Assembly (NCBI RefSeq): GCF_904849725.1
Contig: NC_058519.1
Location: forward strand, 23,109,267-23,173,266
DNA length: 64,000 nucleotides
DNA from: Hordeum vulgare subsp. vulgare
Taxonomy: Eukaryota > Streptophyta > Magnoliopsida > Poales > Poaceae
Direction: 5' to 3'
This document shows, piece after piece, positions 11,320 through 22,910 of this stretch. The notes under the pieces were generated by a model. It searched no databases. It was not told where the DNA came from and worked only from the letters and a program-made list of their open reading frames with translations. The position numbers and the translations under genes are program-made. Position 1 is the stretch's first letter; each line of letters opens with the position of its first letter.

Positions 11320-13713
11320 GTCAGGACGCCTTCTCCTCTTCCCCGCAGCCGCGCCCTCGAATACTTGCGACCTGACCTTACACCCCAACCCCCACCTGCC
11401 GGGAAATCCGAGGAGGAAGGATGTCGGGGTTCGGCGACGGGTACGTTGGCACGGCGTAGGACGGGGTGAAGATTCGGCGGCTAGAGAAGCAGCGCGAGGC
11501 GGAGCGCCGGAAGATCGAGGAGCTCAAGAGCAAGAACGCCGACGGGCAGCCCGACCTCCTCCAGTACGGCTCCAGCACCTCCGAGGTAAAATTGTCGTCG
11601 CCCCGTGCATCGCGGGTTTGGCCCGCGACCAAATCTTCGTCTGCTCACCGGTTGATTCGCTTACTAGCATGCATATGGGGTTGAATTTGGATGTTGTTGG
11701 AGCGATTTGCGTACTGGTTGAACCGGGCGTGCTTTGGCACGAGTAGATATTGCGGGATTTGGAAGCCTTAATTGTTACTCTTGTTGGTGGAGAATTATGT
11801 ACTGGGGTTACCATGACATAGTTAGCTTTTCTCGGATAACTGTATTTAGAAGATGCCAGTTCTTAGCCTGGAAGGACATATATGTGGCTACTTGCAAATT
11901 TCGTAACAATGTTTGCTTGATGGCTCACAGCTAAGTTTGATAGATCCTGATGGGTGTGGTGCCTATACGCTGTTTGATTTTAGCATTTGAATGATTCACT
12001 TAGGAATACCCAGAACAAGTGTCACGCCCAAGATGCGACCCTATCCTCAATTTGGCACGAGGGCCTCGTCAGGGATAGAAGCGCATCTCGTCGTGTCGCA
12101 AGAATGTATATCGTTACAAGTACATGTACTGAAAAGAAGAGATATATAGAATTGGCTTACACTCGCCACAAGCTACATCAGAGTCACATCAGTACATTAC
12201 ATATTCATCAAGAGTAAGAGCAGGGTCCGACTACGGACGAAAACAAACGACAAGAGAAGAACGACATCCATCCTTGCTATCCCAGGCTGCCGGCCTGGAA
12301 CCCATCCTAGATCGATGAAGAAGAAGAAGAAGAAGAAGCAACTCCAAATGAACAATCAACGCGCTCGCGTCAAGTAACCTTTACCTGTACCTGCAACTGG
12401 TGTTGTAGTAATATGTGAGCCACAAGGGACTCAGCAATCTCATTTCCAAAGGTATCAAGACTAGCAAAGCTTAATGGATGAGGTGTGGTTAAGTGGTGAG
12501 GTTGCAACAGTGGCTAAGCATATATTTGGTGGCTAAACTTACGAGTACAAGAAATAAGAGGGGGAGGAACTACGCATAACGGACGTGAACTACTGATGAT
12601 CAAATGAATGATCCTGAACACCTACCTACGTCAGACATAACCCCACCGTGTCCTCGATCGGAGAAGGAACTCACGAAAGAGACAGTCATGGTTACACACA
12701 CAGTTGGCAAGTTTTAATTAAGTTAACTTCAAGTTATCTAGAACCAGTGTTAAACAAAGTTTCCACGTTGCCACATAACCGCGGGCACGGCTTTCCGAAA
12801 AGATTTAACCCTGCAGGGTTGCTCCAACTAGTCCATCACAAATTACCACAAGCCGCATAGAAATCCTCAATCACAAAGCTCGCGATCTCGTCGGATTCCC
12901 TAGTGGAAAACCTCAACTCTGAGATTACCCAAAGCATCACCGGAATCCCGATGCACAAGATATCTCGTCAAAGGTAAAACTAATCCAGCAAGGCCGCCCG
13001 GCGTGTCGACGATCCCGATAGGAGCCGCGTATCTCGTTCTCAGGACACGACGGATGGAACTAGCTACGAGTGCCAAACCTCGAGTTTCCCCGTGGTGGCC
13101 CCGCAGGCAGACCGTTTGGGACCAACACCATCAGCACTCGCCCCCCCTGTTTATGTAAAATTACTCCTCGGGTTCATGACGCCGTATGCATTTCAATGTT
13201 AACAGAATTATTATGTTGGGAAAATGTAGAACCAATATTGGGCCTTGCCGGACCAGCTTTAATCTAAAACGAATTATCAAGGGGGTCCCCATAACAACCC
13301 GGATCGTGTTAGGAGCGCTCGTTTATGGAACATGACACCGGTAGCCGAAACTAAGGGGGCAAAGGTCGAACAAAACACCAGGCTAAAAAGGCCGAGCCTT
13401 CCACCTTTTACCAAGTATATAGGTGTATTAAATTAAATAACATTTAATATGGTGATATAACAAGGAACTCATGCTTTCACATGGAAGCAATGCACCTGCA
13501 ACTAGCAATGCTAAACAGGGTTAAGCAAGCGGTAACATAGCCAATCAGTGGTTTGCTAGGTCGAACAGCTTGAAGGTTATCATGGCATGATTGAGAGGCT
13601 CATATTTAACATGTGGTAGGCAACGAGACATAAACGATAGAAGCGATAAAACTAGCATGGCAATGATAGTAATGGTATCTGGGGAAATGGTCATCTTGCC
13701 TGAGATCCCGATA

Positions 13714-13844
13714 GAAGAAGAATGCCTCCGTGAAGCAGACGAACCGACGTAGTCGAACGGATCCTCACTTTTCCGACACGCTTGCGGAACTCTAACGAGA
13801 CGAAGCAAATGGAAACAAGAATCAACACTCAATATTCACCACAG
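13714..13844 (+). repeat. 131-bp perfect direct repeat, copy 1
   Basis: Identical base for base, as far as I can compare by eye, to 14502-14632 (offset 788 bp). It begins GAAGAAGAATGCCTCCGTGA and ends TATTCACCACAG. Confidence 0.9.
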
Positions 13845-14336
13845 CACATGCACAACAGGATACACTAACTAATATGATGCATGGATGCTCAACCCCTAAC
13901 TATGCACTTACACCAACCTTCAAAGGTAAACAAGTGCCACCTCATCACAAAGTGACACTTCTGCACAACTTCTCAAACTGGAAACTAGTGCCTCCATTGG
14001 ATTCTTTAGGTTTTTCTACCCCAAATCCATATATCATACTGCCCATATGCATGAAGAAAAACACCACAAACAGCAAAGGGAAAACTATACACGATCAAAC
14101 TCCGCTAATAACAAGAACAAAGGATGTTCTTGATATGCCAGATTTGGCATATTCCTCTTCTGGAATATTCCAGATTTGGATATACAACACAAAACTAAAC
14201 AAACAAAATTAATTTAAACCTCAGGGGGTCCCACTGGTCATACACACCAGGGCCCCTAGTATAGCATGTGGGCTCTGGACCCACTGACAGTGGTGCACTA
14301 CAGCAAGCAACTAAAAACACAAGGAAAAAAATAACC

Positions 14337-14406
14337 TGGGAGTAGGGGACTCGAACCCACTACCTATTGCAACACATCAGGGCAAACACCACTGAGCTAG
14401 GCTCGG
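14337..14406 (-). other. tRNA-like module with A and B boxes
   Basis: On the minus strand there is a TAGCTCAGTGGT A box (14388-14399) and a GGTTCGAGTCC B box (14347-14357), about 30 bp apart, with a T-arm-like GTGGG..CCCCTAC stem. The anticodon arm does not fold properly, so this looks like a tRNA-derived or tRNA-mimicking segment rather than a functional tRNA. Confidence 0.45.
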
Positions 14407-14501
14407 TTCACTGCCCTGACATGGGGAGTAAACTACCTATGCTATCTGTGCAGGCAGTGCAACAGGTTAAAATAAAACCCAATTAAAAAGGGGCGCGCGA
14501 G

Positions 14502-14632
14502 GAAGAAGAATGCCTCCGTGAAGCAGACGAACCGACGTAGTCGAACGGATCCTCACTTTTCCGACACGCTTGCGGAACTCTAACGAGACGAAGCAAATGG
14601 AAACAAGAATCAACACTCAATATTCACCACAG
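14502..14632 (+). repeat. 131-bp perfect direct repeat, copy 2
   Basis: Second copy of 13714-13844. The sequence diverges abruptly on both sides, which points to a recent duplication or templated insertion within the element. Confidence 0.9.
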
Positions 14633-14824
14633 TGTCACCGATCTGTGCTGTGGTGAGCATCTCAATATTCACCTAATTCCTCGGTGAGCATCTCCCCTTC
14701 CCTCGACCTACTTGCACTGCAGTGGCTTGGTTGCCACTACGATGGTGAAGTGCTACTGCTAGAACAGGGAAAGAAATGCACCTATGCAGCTAGCACAGGA
14801 GAACAAACATCGCAGAGATAAAAA

Positions 14825-14893
14825 TGGGGCGCTGGGGTCTCGAACCCGAGACCTCGCAGTCTCTGCGCGGCGCTCAAACCAGTCGAACTAGGT
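14825..14893 (-). other. Second tRNA-like module
   Basis: On the minus strand TAGTTCGACTGG (A-box-like, 14879-14890) is followed by GGTTCGAGACC (B box, 14836-14846), with a perfect T-stem (GGTCTCGGGTTCGAGACC). It lies about 490 bp from the first module in the same element. Confidence 0.45.
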
Positions 14894-16942
14894 GGGGGAT
14901 TCTGAACTGAAACAGGATCTGCACAAAATAAGCTAACAAAACGGGCGCCCTTCTTCTACCTCCAGACTGGAAGTACAGAGGAGAAGAGGGTTCGACGCCG
15001 GCAAGCGGTGAGGCAACAACGGCGGCGAGGTACTACCGACGGGGGTGCGGGATCCCTAGGGGGTTCCATTCCCGGGGCTACGAGGCTCTAAGGAGTTGGG
15101 CACGGCGGAGTCGTCGAGCTCGAGCACTGCCCGCTCCTGGCCAGGGACGCAGACGGCTACAGCGAGGCTACACAAGGTAGGCACGCACGGGGAAGGGGAG
15201 ATGCTCACCGAGGAATTAGGAGAGGAGATCGGGGCGGAGAAGTGAATGGACGCTGGCGCTACAGACTCTCTTCAGGCGCCCGACGGAGCCGAACATGGGG
15301 TTGTCGGCGTGGTGGCCCTCCGGCCACCCTAGCGGCGGGAACGGGATGCGAGAGCTCCCCGCATTCCGTGAAACAAGATCGAGGAGGGGCTCGATCTGCA
15401 GGCGTCGACGGAGACGCGAAGACAACGACGCCTCCCTGTCTCTGAACCTTACCTGCGGCGACCTTCACAAAGAAGCAGAGAAGGGAGGAAGAAGGAGTGG
15501 AGGTGGCGGCGGACAAAGGAGGAGAGGGAAACCCTAGGGGGAGGGGCACGGACTCCGGGGCTTATAGCCCGAGTGCTGGTCGTCGTGGCTGCCATGGTGG
15601 TCATGTGCTCGGTGTTGTCTGCGTCGACGTTCTGAGAGGGACGTGGAAAGGAGGAAGAAAATAGAGAGGAAGGAGGAGGCTGACGCTGGGCCCGACGGGC
15701 GCCACGCTGGAAAGAGCCAGCTCGCGGGGGAGGGGTCACTGGGCTGCGACGACGAGGAGAGCCCAAGTGGGCCGACACTCTATCTCACAACGAAAACACA
15801 GCAAATATGGCCTACTAAAGAAAAGAAAAAGACTGGTCTGAACGAAGTTTGCTAGAGGCTAAAAGAAAAATAGTTTGTAAAAATAAAAATAAAATGTTTT
15901 GGGGCTTTTAAAATCATGTCCCATTTTTTTAATAAAGAATAAATTAGGCATTTTGTAAGAGTAAAAATTGAATGCCTTTTAAAGACAAATAATTTGTTTA
16001 TGAAATAAAACAAAAGGAGAATATAAAAATAAAAACCAGAGGGTTGCCCCAAAAATAATAAGAATGTTTTTTTTAAAAGAGGAGGAACATTTTATTAGGC
16101 CTCAAATAGAGACTTTAAACTCAGCCACTAAATAAATTGGAAGAAGGGGGGGGGGTTTGGAGCTTTGGTGCAACAATGGGTTTTGAGAAGAATCCTTGAG
16201 GCACCCAATCACACAACAATCACAATGGTACACTCACAAAGCACTCACACTCACAATCACCAAGGAGCAACTAGACACCAAGACAAGCAGGCAAGAGAAA
16301 TGACGACATGCATGATGCGATGATGATGCGATAAATAAAATAATCATACGTCAGCACCGGAAAAGAGGGGAATCTTCTGGGGCGTCGGTCTCGGGCTGTC
16401 ACAACTAGCAGTCTGGGAGTATTGATTCTTTTTTTTAGAATTCTATGTATTTTTTTTAATTGAAGTCACTGGGTGGATTTATTTTATCCAATCTTTGACA
16501 TGGCTTCCTCACAAGATTATAGAGGTTTTTGCAAGTAAATGTATACCGTCCAGCTGTATTTTACAAGCTAACACAAAGAATTGCGATTTTTAGATTCTTG
16601 AGACTGCATTCAAGAAGGAAACTGTTGGCCTAGTTACAAGGGAACAATATGTTGAGAAGGTAATATACAGACACGTTTATGTATATCCGCCTTTGCTTTT
16701 TCTTTTCCTGGGCAATGAAAATTTTGGTTATTTAATCTTCACCAATTGCCTGTGCAGTCTATTTCTTTATACTGGAAATTCCGAGTCACTTTCACTAAAA
16801 ACTGAACTAGTGTCTATCCTTGGGATGACATTAACTATTGCGTGAGTTGAGCATGTTTACTTGGGCTGCTTAATTTTATTTTCTTTTCTAAGAATATTCA
16901 CTGCATTCGCTAAACCAATCATGTGATGTACGTGTTTTTTGC

Positions 16943-19400
16943 AGGAACTCGTCGACAGGATCCTCGCCCTGCTCTCCGACGACCAAGGTCCGCCCCCCTA
17001 TTTTTTTCCCAACTCTTTTTGTGCCAGTGCAATGCACCTCTATCAACTTAAAATGATGCTACATTTCTATCCTTGCAAAGCAGTCATAGTGTTCTTTTTC
17101 ACCAAAGCACCTGCTCTACTTGCTAACCTGCTTTCGTATGTACGTGCCTGCCTCAGCCCAATGGCACCTTGGCCGAGGGAGGAGGAGTGCGCCAAGCAAG
17201 GAGGCGGTGCTCAAGTGCATGACCATGGAGCAGATCCGCTGGGTGGTGGTCACTTCGAATTTCTCCAGAACCGCCGCCACCTCCCTCGCCGTGGTTGTCG
17301 GCAGCGACGTCGCCCTCTTATTTCGCCGCTCCTCCATCGCGCTAGCCTACAATGAGTCAGCAGACCCCATCGACAGGGAAGTTATGTCCTCATATTTCTC
17401 CTTTTTTCTACTCTTCTTTCATTGTAGCACAAATGGATGTATTTCTTATCTCAAATGTGTGCTCTTGCATACACTGAATTTCTGAATATAGCATGAACTA
17501 TGCGTACACCCCCATAGGCAGCCAAGTTCTGTCCTCAGATTTGCTTGCTTGTTGTCCTTACAATTTATGAATCTCTGAACTTTTTCCAAGTCCATGTTAT
17601 TTATGCACTGAATATCTGAGCTTTTCCTATGTACTGTGTTTCTGTTTCATAGGCGCATGGTATATGTTTGACATTTCTTTTCACTGTAAATAATATGTTC
17701 GGCTATCAACATTAATTTTCGATGTACACCATGTCAGTATGCTAGTGTTCCTAGTAGAATACACGCTCTTAAAATTAGAGAAAAAATAAATATGTGCGTT
17801 CAGTTATATATGCTTATCATTTTGTAAGCTAGTGTATGAGAAAGCAATGACTTATATATGCTTATCTGAACATTCCCAGCTCACCAATCCATTTGACTTA
17901 GTTATGCACACAATCAAGTGAACTGAAGATGAGTTCCATTTTGACAGCTCTTATATCTTTGGAGAGGATGTGGGTTTTGGCAGTTCCAAATTATAAAACC
18001 AACACATAACTCTTGAAACAAAAACAATGGACCTGATTTGATTTATCTTTTCTGATTTTCAGGATTATTAGGTGATGAATTTCCCAGCCAGCTCCATGAT
18101 CTGTCATTCATGTTTAAATGTAATAATAATCTTGCTGGTGTGGATGAATGACTACTAGCAGGTTTTTATATCCCACAGCTCCTGTAATGCATTTAGGGGT
18201 GGAGAGCTAGCCTGGTTCTTTCTTTGTTACCTTTTTCGCAAACAACAATGGTATGCATACCGTAGATTTCCATCTAATGCTAGTACATAGAGCAGTTTCG
18301 TCTCGCAAATATGGCATCACTAAGCTTAGTTGAACCTTACCTTTTTATTTAGCGATGATTACAGCTCTCAGTCTCATCGGAACGTTATAAATGAACTACT
18401 AATTTTAGAATAAATTGGACCGGACTCCCTTGTCTGTGGATCAATTAGTCCGATGTTGGATTTCTTGGAGTCGAGTGATCATTAGCGTCTAGTATAGCTT
18501 GCCATGAGATTCGAAAGAAAAATACCAAGTCTTTTTCCCTTACTCGCTTACTGTAGTTCTTTTAGTGTGTATATCGTCATCACTCAGTGCTATTAAGATG
18601 CAAATTTATTTGACTGACATGTATGTGTGCACCTGAGTAAGGAGTGATGCTGACACGTTTATTTAATTGACATGTCCTTCTGTCTCACCTGCCCCCGTCC
18701 CCTCCATGGTGTGTGTGTGTGTGTTACTTTTCTGGCCAGAGATGAATATCCCAGCCTGCTGAGCAACATTGTTGGCTTCCTCTTGTCCTGCAAAGTCTCG
18801 CGTGCAGGCTTGCTTGGTGCAAATTTAATTAACTCCTTAAAGGTAGATGGAATCTTCTTTGAAGATGTGCAATCTAATAGTCCACCCAGCGCTGAAATTG
18901 CTTCAGTAGCCGGATCAGCCCACCTGTAGTCAGATCCGTATGTTATTACTGACTTACTGTATGCAGTCTGTTTCATCTCGTTCTTCTGCTATTCAAATAC
19001 TTGTACATTCATTCTATTGCTGGCCAAAGCAAATCAGGCTGGCATCATCGGAGACTATAATCTGTGCTTGTGGTGTGAGCGAGAGTTACCTGCTCCTCCA
19101 TTGATAAATATTGTAATCGTGTTCTCTATTTATTTCAGATTGCTGACAAGATTCTGAACAAAAAAGAGCTGGAATTCAACAAGTGGGAAGGTACCCTGTC
19201 CGATCTGCTGTAGAATGTCAGCAAAAAACTTAACCAAGTTGCTTCTGTAAGTCCAAAAGCTTTTTGTTGTTGTTGCAGTGCTTCAAAGGATACATGCCAC
19301 GACATGGACGAATGAGCAGACCATCGCAAAGACTGCTCTCAGCAACATCCTTCCATGTCTGGACGCGACTACAACCAACCGAACCGTAGAAGCAAGTGCT
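16943..19400 (+). pseudogene. Unidentified multi-exon gene fragment in CACTA
   Basis: Successive coding-like blocks are bounded by AG and GT. They are ELVDRILALLSDDQ (from 16,945), then QWHLGRGRR..SKEAVLKCMTMEQIRWVVV to about 17,383, then DEYPSLLSNIVGFLL..LLGANLINSLK (18,742-18,840). Next come IADKILNKKELEFNKWEG (19,140-19,191) and LQRIHATTWTNEQTIAKTAL..SNILPCLD (from 19,280). The frames are typical of real exons, but I do not recognise the family. It may be one gene or parts of two. It follows XCT exon 2 within the same CACTA, so it is likely another captured segment. Bases 17,400-18,700 hold intron-like AT-rich sequence only. Confidence 0.45.
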
Positions 19401-19914
19401 CCTTTTGATTTGCTTCTAGCCTTACGCTGGAAGCAAGTGACACTTTGTTTGTAGTAGTGTTAGTTTACTAGTTTATCAGCCATGCTAGTGTTGGTGCAAA
19501 AAGTGTGTATTTTGATTGTGCGAACCTGGGAGATGTATTATGTGATGTTATATGATGGATGATTTTAATTCAACTTGGAGTTTTCTTGATTTGAATATGA
19601 AATAGTGTTGGATTTAATATTGGAATAATAATTTGGTTGAAAAGACCCAACAAATAGAAATGAAACCAAGTTTTGAAACAAAAAGTTGCTGAATTTAAAA
19701 ATGAAAAAGGCCAAAACTGAAACTGGATCAAATGTATTTGGGCATGAAAAGGCCAGGGCCCAAATTAGAATGATAAAAAAAATCGATTTTTTTACTAAAA
19801 TGGCTGTAAATAGGCCAAGGCCCAAAAAGAAGCCCAATAAGAAAAGGCCAAAAAAATAAAACCAGCCATGTGATCAATTGAAATGGGTTGGGATGATTTC
19901 AACCCTAACGTTTT

Positions 19915-20160
19915 GATTTCGTCGTAATTTTGCCACGTAGGACTGCCACGTAGGACTGAGTTTGATTGCCAACGACGATTTAGGATCGTCGTAAAGGTTA
20001 CGACAACCCAGGAATCGTCGTAAAAGTTACGACGATTTTGATCAAAACGTCGCTGCTGTTCATTTCTGACGCTCCGTTTTCGACGCTTGGTATTTCGTCG
20101 TGAGATCGTCGTAAATTAAAAACCGTGACGATGTAGCGACGAAAAAATGGCGTAGTGTAT
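19915..20160. repeat. CACTA right subterminal repeats
   Basis: Repeats of ACGACGAT, GATCGTCGTAA and AAACGTCG in both orientations, mirroring those at 7000-7200. Bases 19,440-19,914 are AT-rich and otherwise featureless. Confidence 0.7.
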
Positions 20161-22139
20161 TAGCATATTCCTTGTAGTGTCGGGAAAAGCCCGGTGGGCT
20201 CGACGGCGGGGGGGGGCCTTCTTTCCCCTTTGTTCGTAGGACTCTGACGCGGGGCGGACTCTTCGGGTGGCGACGCTGGGCAGCTGCGGGCTGGCGGGGC
20301 GGACGGGTGGCTGGCGTCCTAGGCCTCGAGCATCGTGGGGCGGCTGCGGCGCTCCCATCTCGGGAGGTGGTGTGCGGCCGACCTCTGCTGGATCCGGCTG
20401 GATCTAGCGCTGGGGTCGACCGGCGGCTCCGACGCTTGGAACTCGTCGAGCGACGCGGGAAGGGCAGCGGCCAGGCATGGTCGTTGCTCCGGTCGTGGGC
20501 AGCAGCATGGGGAGGTCCGGCGTGGTCCCTCCCGGTGTCGTGGAGGCTTCGCGATGGCTCGACGGATCTGCCTGCGGCGGCAGCCAACTTCTCCGGCATC
20601 GGCTTGTCTGCGTGTAGACCGTTTTAACCTTCATTCCATTTTCGCGTCGCCAGGGCGCTACTTCCATCAAAGGGCTGCCCCTCTCCCAACTGTGGTTCAT
20701 CGTTCGGCTCGCGCCCCGTGCAGCAGGACCGGGCTCATCTCGCGCACGTGCAGTAGGAATGACCTCGTCTCGCACACGATGCACCAAGACCGACCTCGTC
20801 TCGCGCTCGGGGCTGCAGGATGGGTCGATGGAGGCCAGCGGTGGACGGCCTATCGTGTCTCAACGCTGGGGGTCTCCCAGGGGTTCGAAAGATGGGACCT
20901 TTTCGCCCGTCTCTTTGGTGGGGTTGTGTCAGGTTGCGTTGGAGGTGGTGGCAAGGCCTTGGATGCCGGGGCAGCGGTTCTGGTGGTGGTAGTGCGGTGC
21001 TCTTGGGCAGAGCCGTGGCTTGGTGCTGCCCGATGGCCATGGTCGTGTGGGCGGCGTGGTAGCCGGGGTGTGGCGTCCGGTGGTGGTGAGTGTTGGGCTG
21101 GGTGAAAACCTGATCAATCTTTGGATGGACTGGCGGCGGCATAGCTCATTCTCTTCTTGAAGGCATCGTCGCAGCTTTCATTGCCCTCCTGTTGCTATAG
21201 GGGAAAATATGATCCTCGGGTCGGGCGGTGGCGACATTCTGATGTTGTAACCTTCCTGAAGGCCCCGCCTTGAAGCACACGGTTCGTCATATGTGACTTC
21301 ATCTCTTTGCGGTGGTGTGCTCACGGTTGAGAACTTCGGTTGCTCTTATAGTACTAGAGGTAGTGTTGCCGCGCTCAACGCTTATGTATGCAGCCTTGGA
21401 TGCGTGCGTGTGTTATGGTGACGTGAGTCTGTACAGAATAATCGATGTTGGTTGTTTTATTTATAAAGGGGGCGAAAGCCTTTTCCGATAGCGCAGTAGA
21501 GCTATTTGGAGTCCATTTACTGACTTTTTTAAAACAGCTAGCGGTTTCCCTCATGGAAATCATCGGTGGGGCCCTTGTTTCATACAAAAATCAATATTGT
21601 ATGCCTCCCATCCCACTAATCTGAGTTGAACCATCATCCACCTTTCCGTTTGATGCGACCCGTTCTTTCGTGTAAATCCTATTAGAGTAGTTTTTGTCTC
21701 TTCTGGCAAATCTCATTAATGGGAACGGGGCCTTTAGCCCCGCCCCGTAAGGGACTCTAATCCGGTTCACCAACCGAGACTAAAGGGGCGGGACTAAAGG
21801 TCTAACCTTTAGTCTCGGTCCTATTACAAGCCGTGACTAAAGGTGCTCCACGTGGGCGCCTCGTAGCGCCCCAGGGGCAGGCCCTTTAGTCCCGGTTCGT
21901 TACACGTAACGGGACTAAAGAGTTTCAGATTTTGCTTATTTTTGGGTTTTTTTATGAATGAAATTATTTTAGGGTTTTAGGGTTTTAGGGTTTAGGTGTT
22001 CGGGAGATTAACGTGATGCCTCGTTTGGTGTTCGGGAATTAGTTTTCATATAATTTAAATAGAAATAATTACTTATCTTACAAGCGAGCATATATATACA
22101 ATTATATGAAGATCTGAATTATCGGGACTAGAGCCCGTC

Positions 22140-22849
22140 TATTCGATTACATGGACGAACATCAGTAATGGCCCCTAGCTACACTAAATCGTCCTTTGTC
22201 ATCTATAGCTTCCGTCCTGAGAAAGGTCGCAAGCTCCTCTGCAACAGAAATCGCGCGTTGCTCTGGTAGGACCTTCGTCCTCATGGCCGTGTACTATATA
22301 AGAAGAGGAGATGAATATGAATATCAATCATGATAACAAAGAATGACGGATAAAAATAGAGATGTGAATGTTCATTGCTTACGTCGAATCTGTGATCCTT
22401 GTGCTCAAAGGTAAACGTGCGAATGGTCTCGCAAACATAGTATCCGCATAGATGCGTCCCCCATGGCTGCTGGTCGCACTTTACGAGAATATAATATATA
22501 TAATCAAAATAATAATCTAGAATTATAAATGTATTGAAAATAGAAGTATATCATACTACTACTTACCTCAGCCGCTCTAAAGGTCAGCTTAGCAGGCTCG
22601 ATACCGGGAGTCACGCACTTGAACCGCTTCCAAACCCTGCCCGACAAGGATAATGATTTGCTAAGTTTTTCATTAATTGATATATCAGAAAATTGTCGAA
22701 AGAGACCGATAGAGCGCAAGAATGATTGAAATTACCCTTGGAGCATGTCCTGCAGGCTTTGGAACTGTTCCAAGGGTCTCGATAATGGGTCGAAGGCATC
22801 AACTCTTCCCTTATCAATTTGAATGTCCAACAGAATCCAATGAAAGATG

Positions 22850-22910
<61 letters not shown>

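Larger units (their letters stand above)
12020..16403. mobile_element. LTR-type element or long solo LTR in XCT intron
   Basis: It begins TGTCACGCCCAAGATGCGAC and ends GGGCTGTCACA, a TG..CA structure. The flanking 5-mers ACAAG and ACTAG differ at one base. There is no gag, protease, RT or integrase, so it is either a very long solo LTR or a non-coding derivative. It carries a 131-bp perfect direct repeat, two tRNA-like modules on the minus strand, an (AAG)n tract near 12,318-12,340 and a G run near 16,148. Family not identified. Confidence 0.6.
11421..16659 (+). pseudogene. XCT: XAP5/XCT gene fragment (exons 1-2)
   Basis: Exon 1 (11421-11585) starts MSGFGDGYVGTA, then a TAG at 11457-11459 where the family has Gln, and continues KIRRLEKQREAERRKIEELK to SSTSE|GT. 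Exon 2 (16594-16659) reads ILETAFKKETVGLVTREQYV and ends at EK|GTAATA. Both are phase 0 and join in frame. XAP5/XCT (FAM50 family) is a nuclear protein linked in plants to circadian timing and small-RNA/splicing. Later exons with the conserved C-terminal half are absent. The intron contains a nested 4.4-kb LTR-type element. The stop and truncation make it a pseudogene carried by the CACTA. Confidence 0.85.
6988..20179. mobile_element. Non-autonomous CACTA carrying host gene fragments
   Basis: The terminal inverted repeats are CACTACAAGAAATATGCTCA at the left and CACTACAAGGAATATGCTAA (reverse complement of the right end). The 3-bp target duplication TCG lies at 6985-6987 and 20180-20182. Subterminal repeats of the ACGACGAT/TCGTCGTAA type occur at both ends. 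In 13.2 kb I find no TNP2/TNPD transposase. The interior instead holds fragments of a P450, an AGP-like protein, a VDAC-like porin, XAP5/XCT and an unidentified multi-exon gene, plus a nested LTR-type element. It therefore must have been moved by transposase supplied elsewhere. Confidence 0.88.
6867..21488 (+). mobile_element. GC-rich non-LTR retroposon, split by a CACTA
   Basis: A 12-bp perfect duplication TAGCGCAGTAGA lies at 6855-6866 and 21489-21500. Removing the CACTA (6988-20179) and its 3-bp duplication leaves about 1.43 kb. The 5' part is very GC-rich with runs of G and C. The 3' end reads TTTATTTATAAAGGGGGCGA and lacks a clear A-tail. Long open frames on both strands (for example 20335-21105 plus) match nothing I know and are probably compositional. 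The long target duplication indicates reverse-transcription-based insertion; the family is not identified. Confidence 0.6.

Noticed and set aside
10882..11469. 195-codon Pro-rich plus-strand frame
   Set aside because: Its frame differs from the VDAC-like and XCT exons it overlaps; Pro-richness comes from C-rich leader sequence.
14337..14893. Two functional tRNA genes
   Set aside because: A and B boxes are good but the acceptor and anticodon arms do not pair properly; kept only as tRNA-like modules.
20335..21105. 256-codon plus-strand open frame right of the large CACTA
   Set aside because: Lies in the 3' half of a retroposon; composition rich in Gly, Trp, Arg, Ser with no recognisable domain, and equally long frames on the opposite strand.
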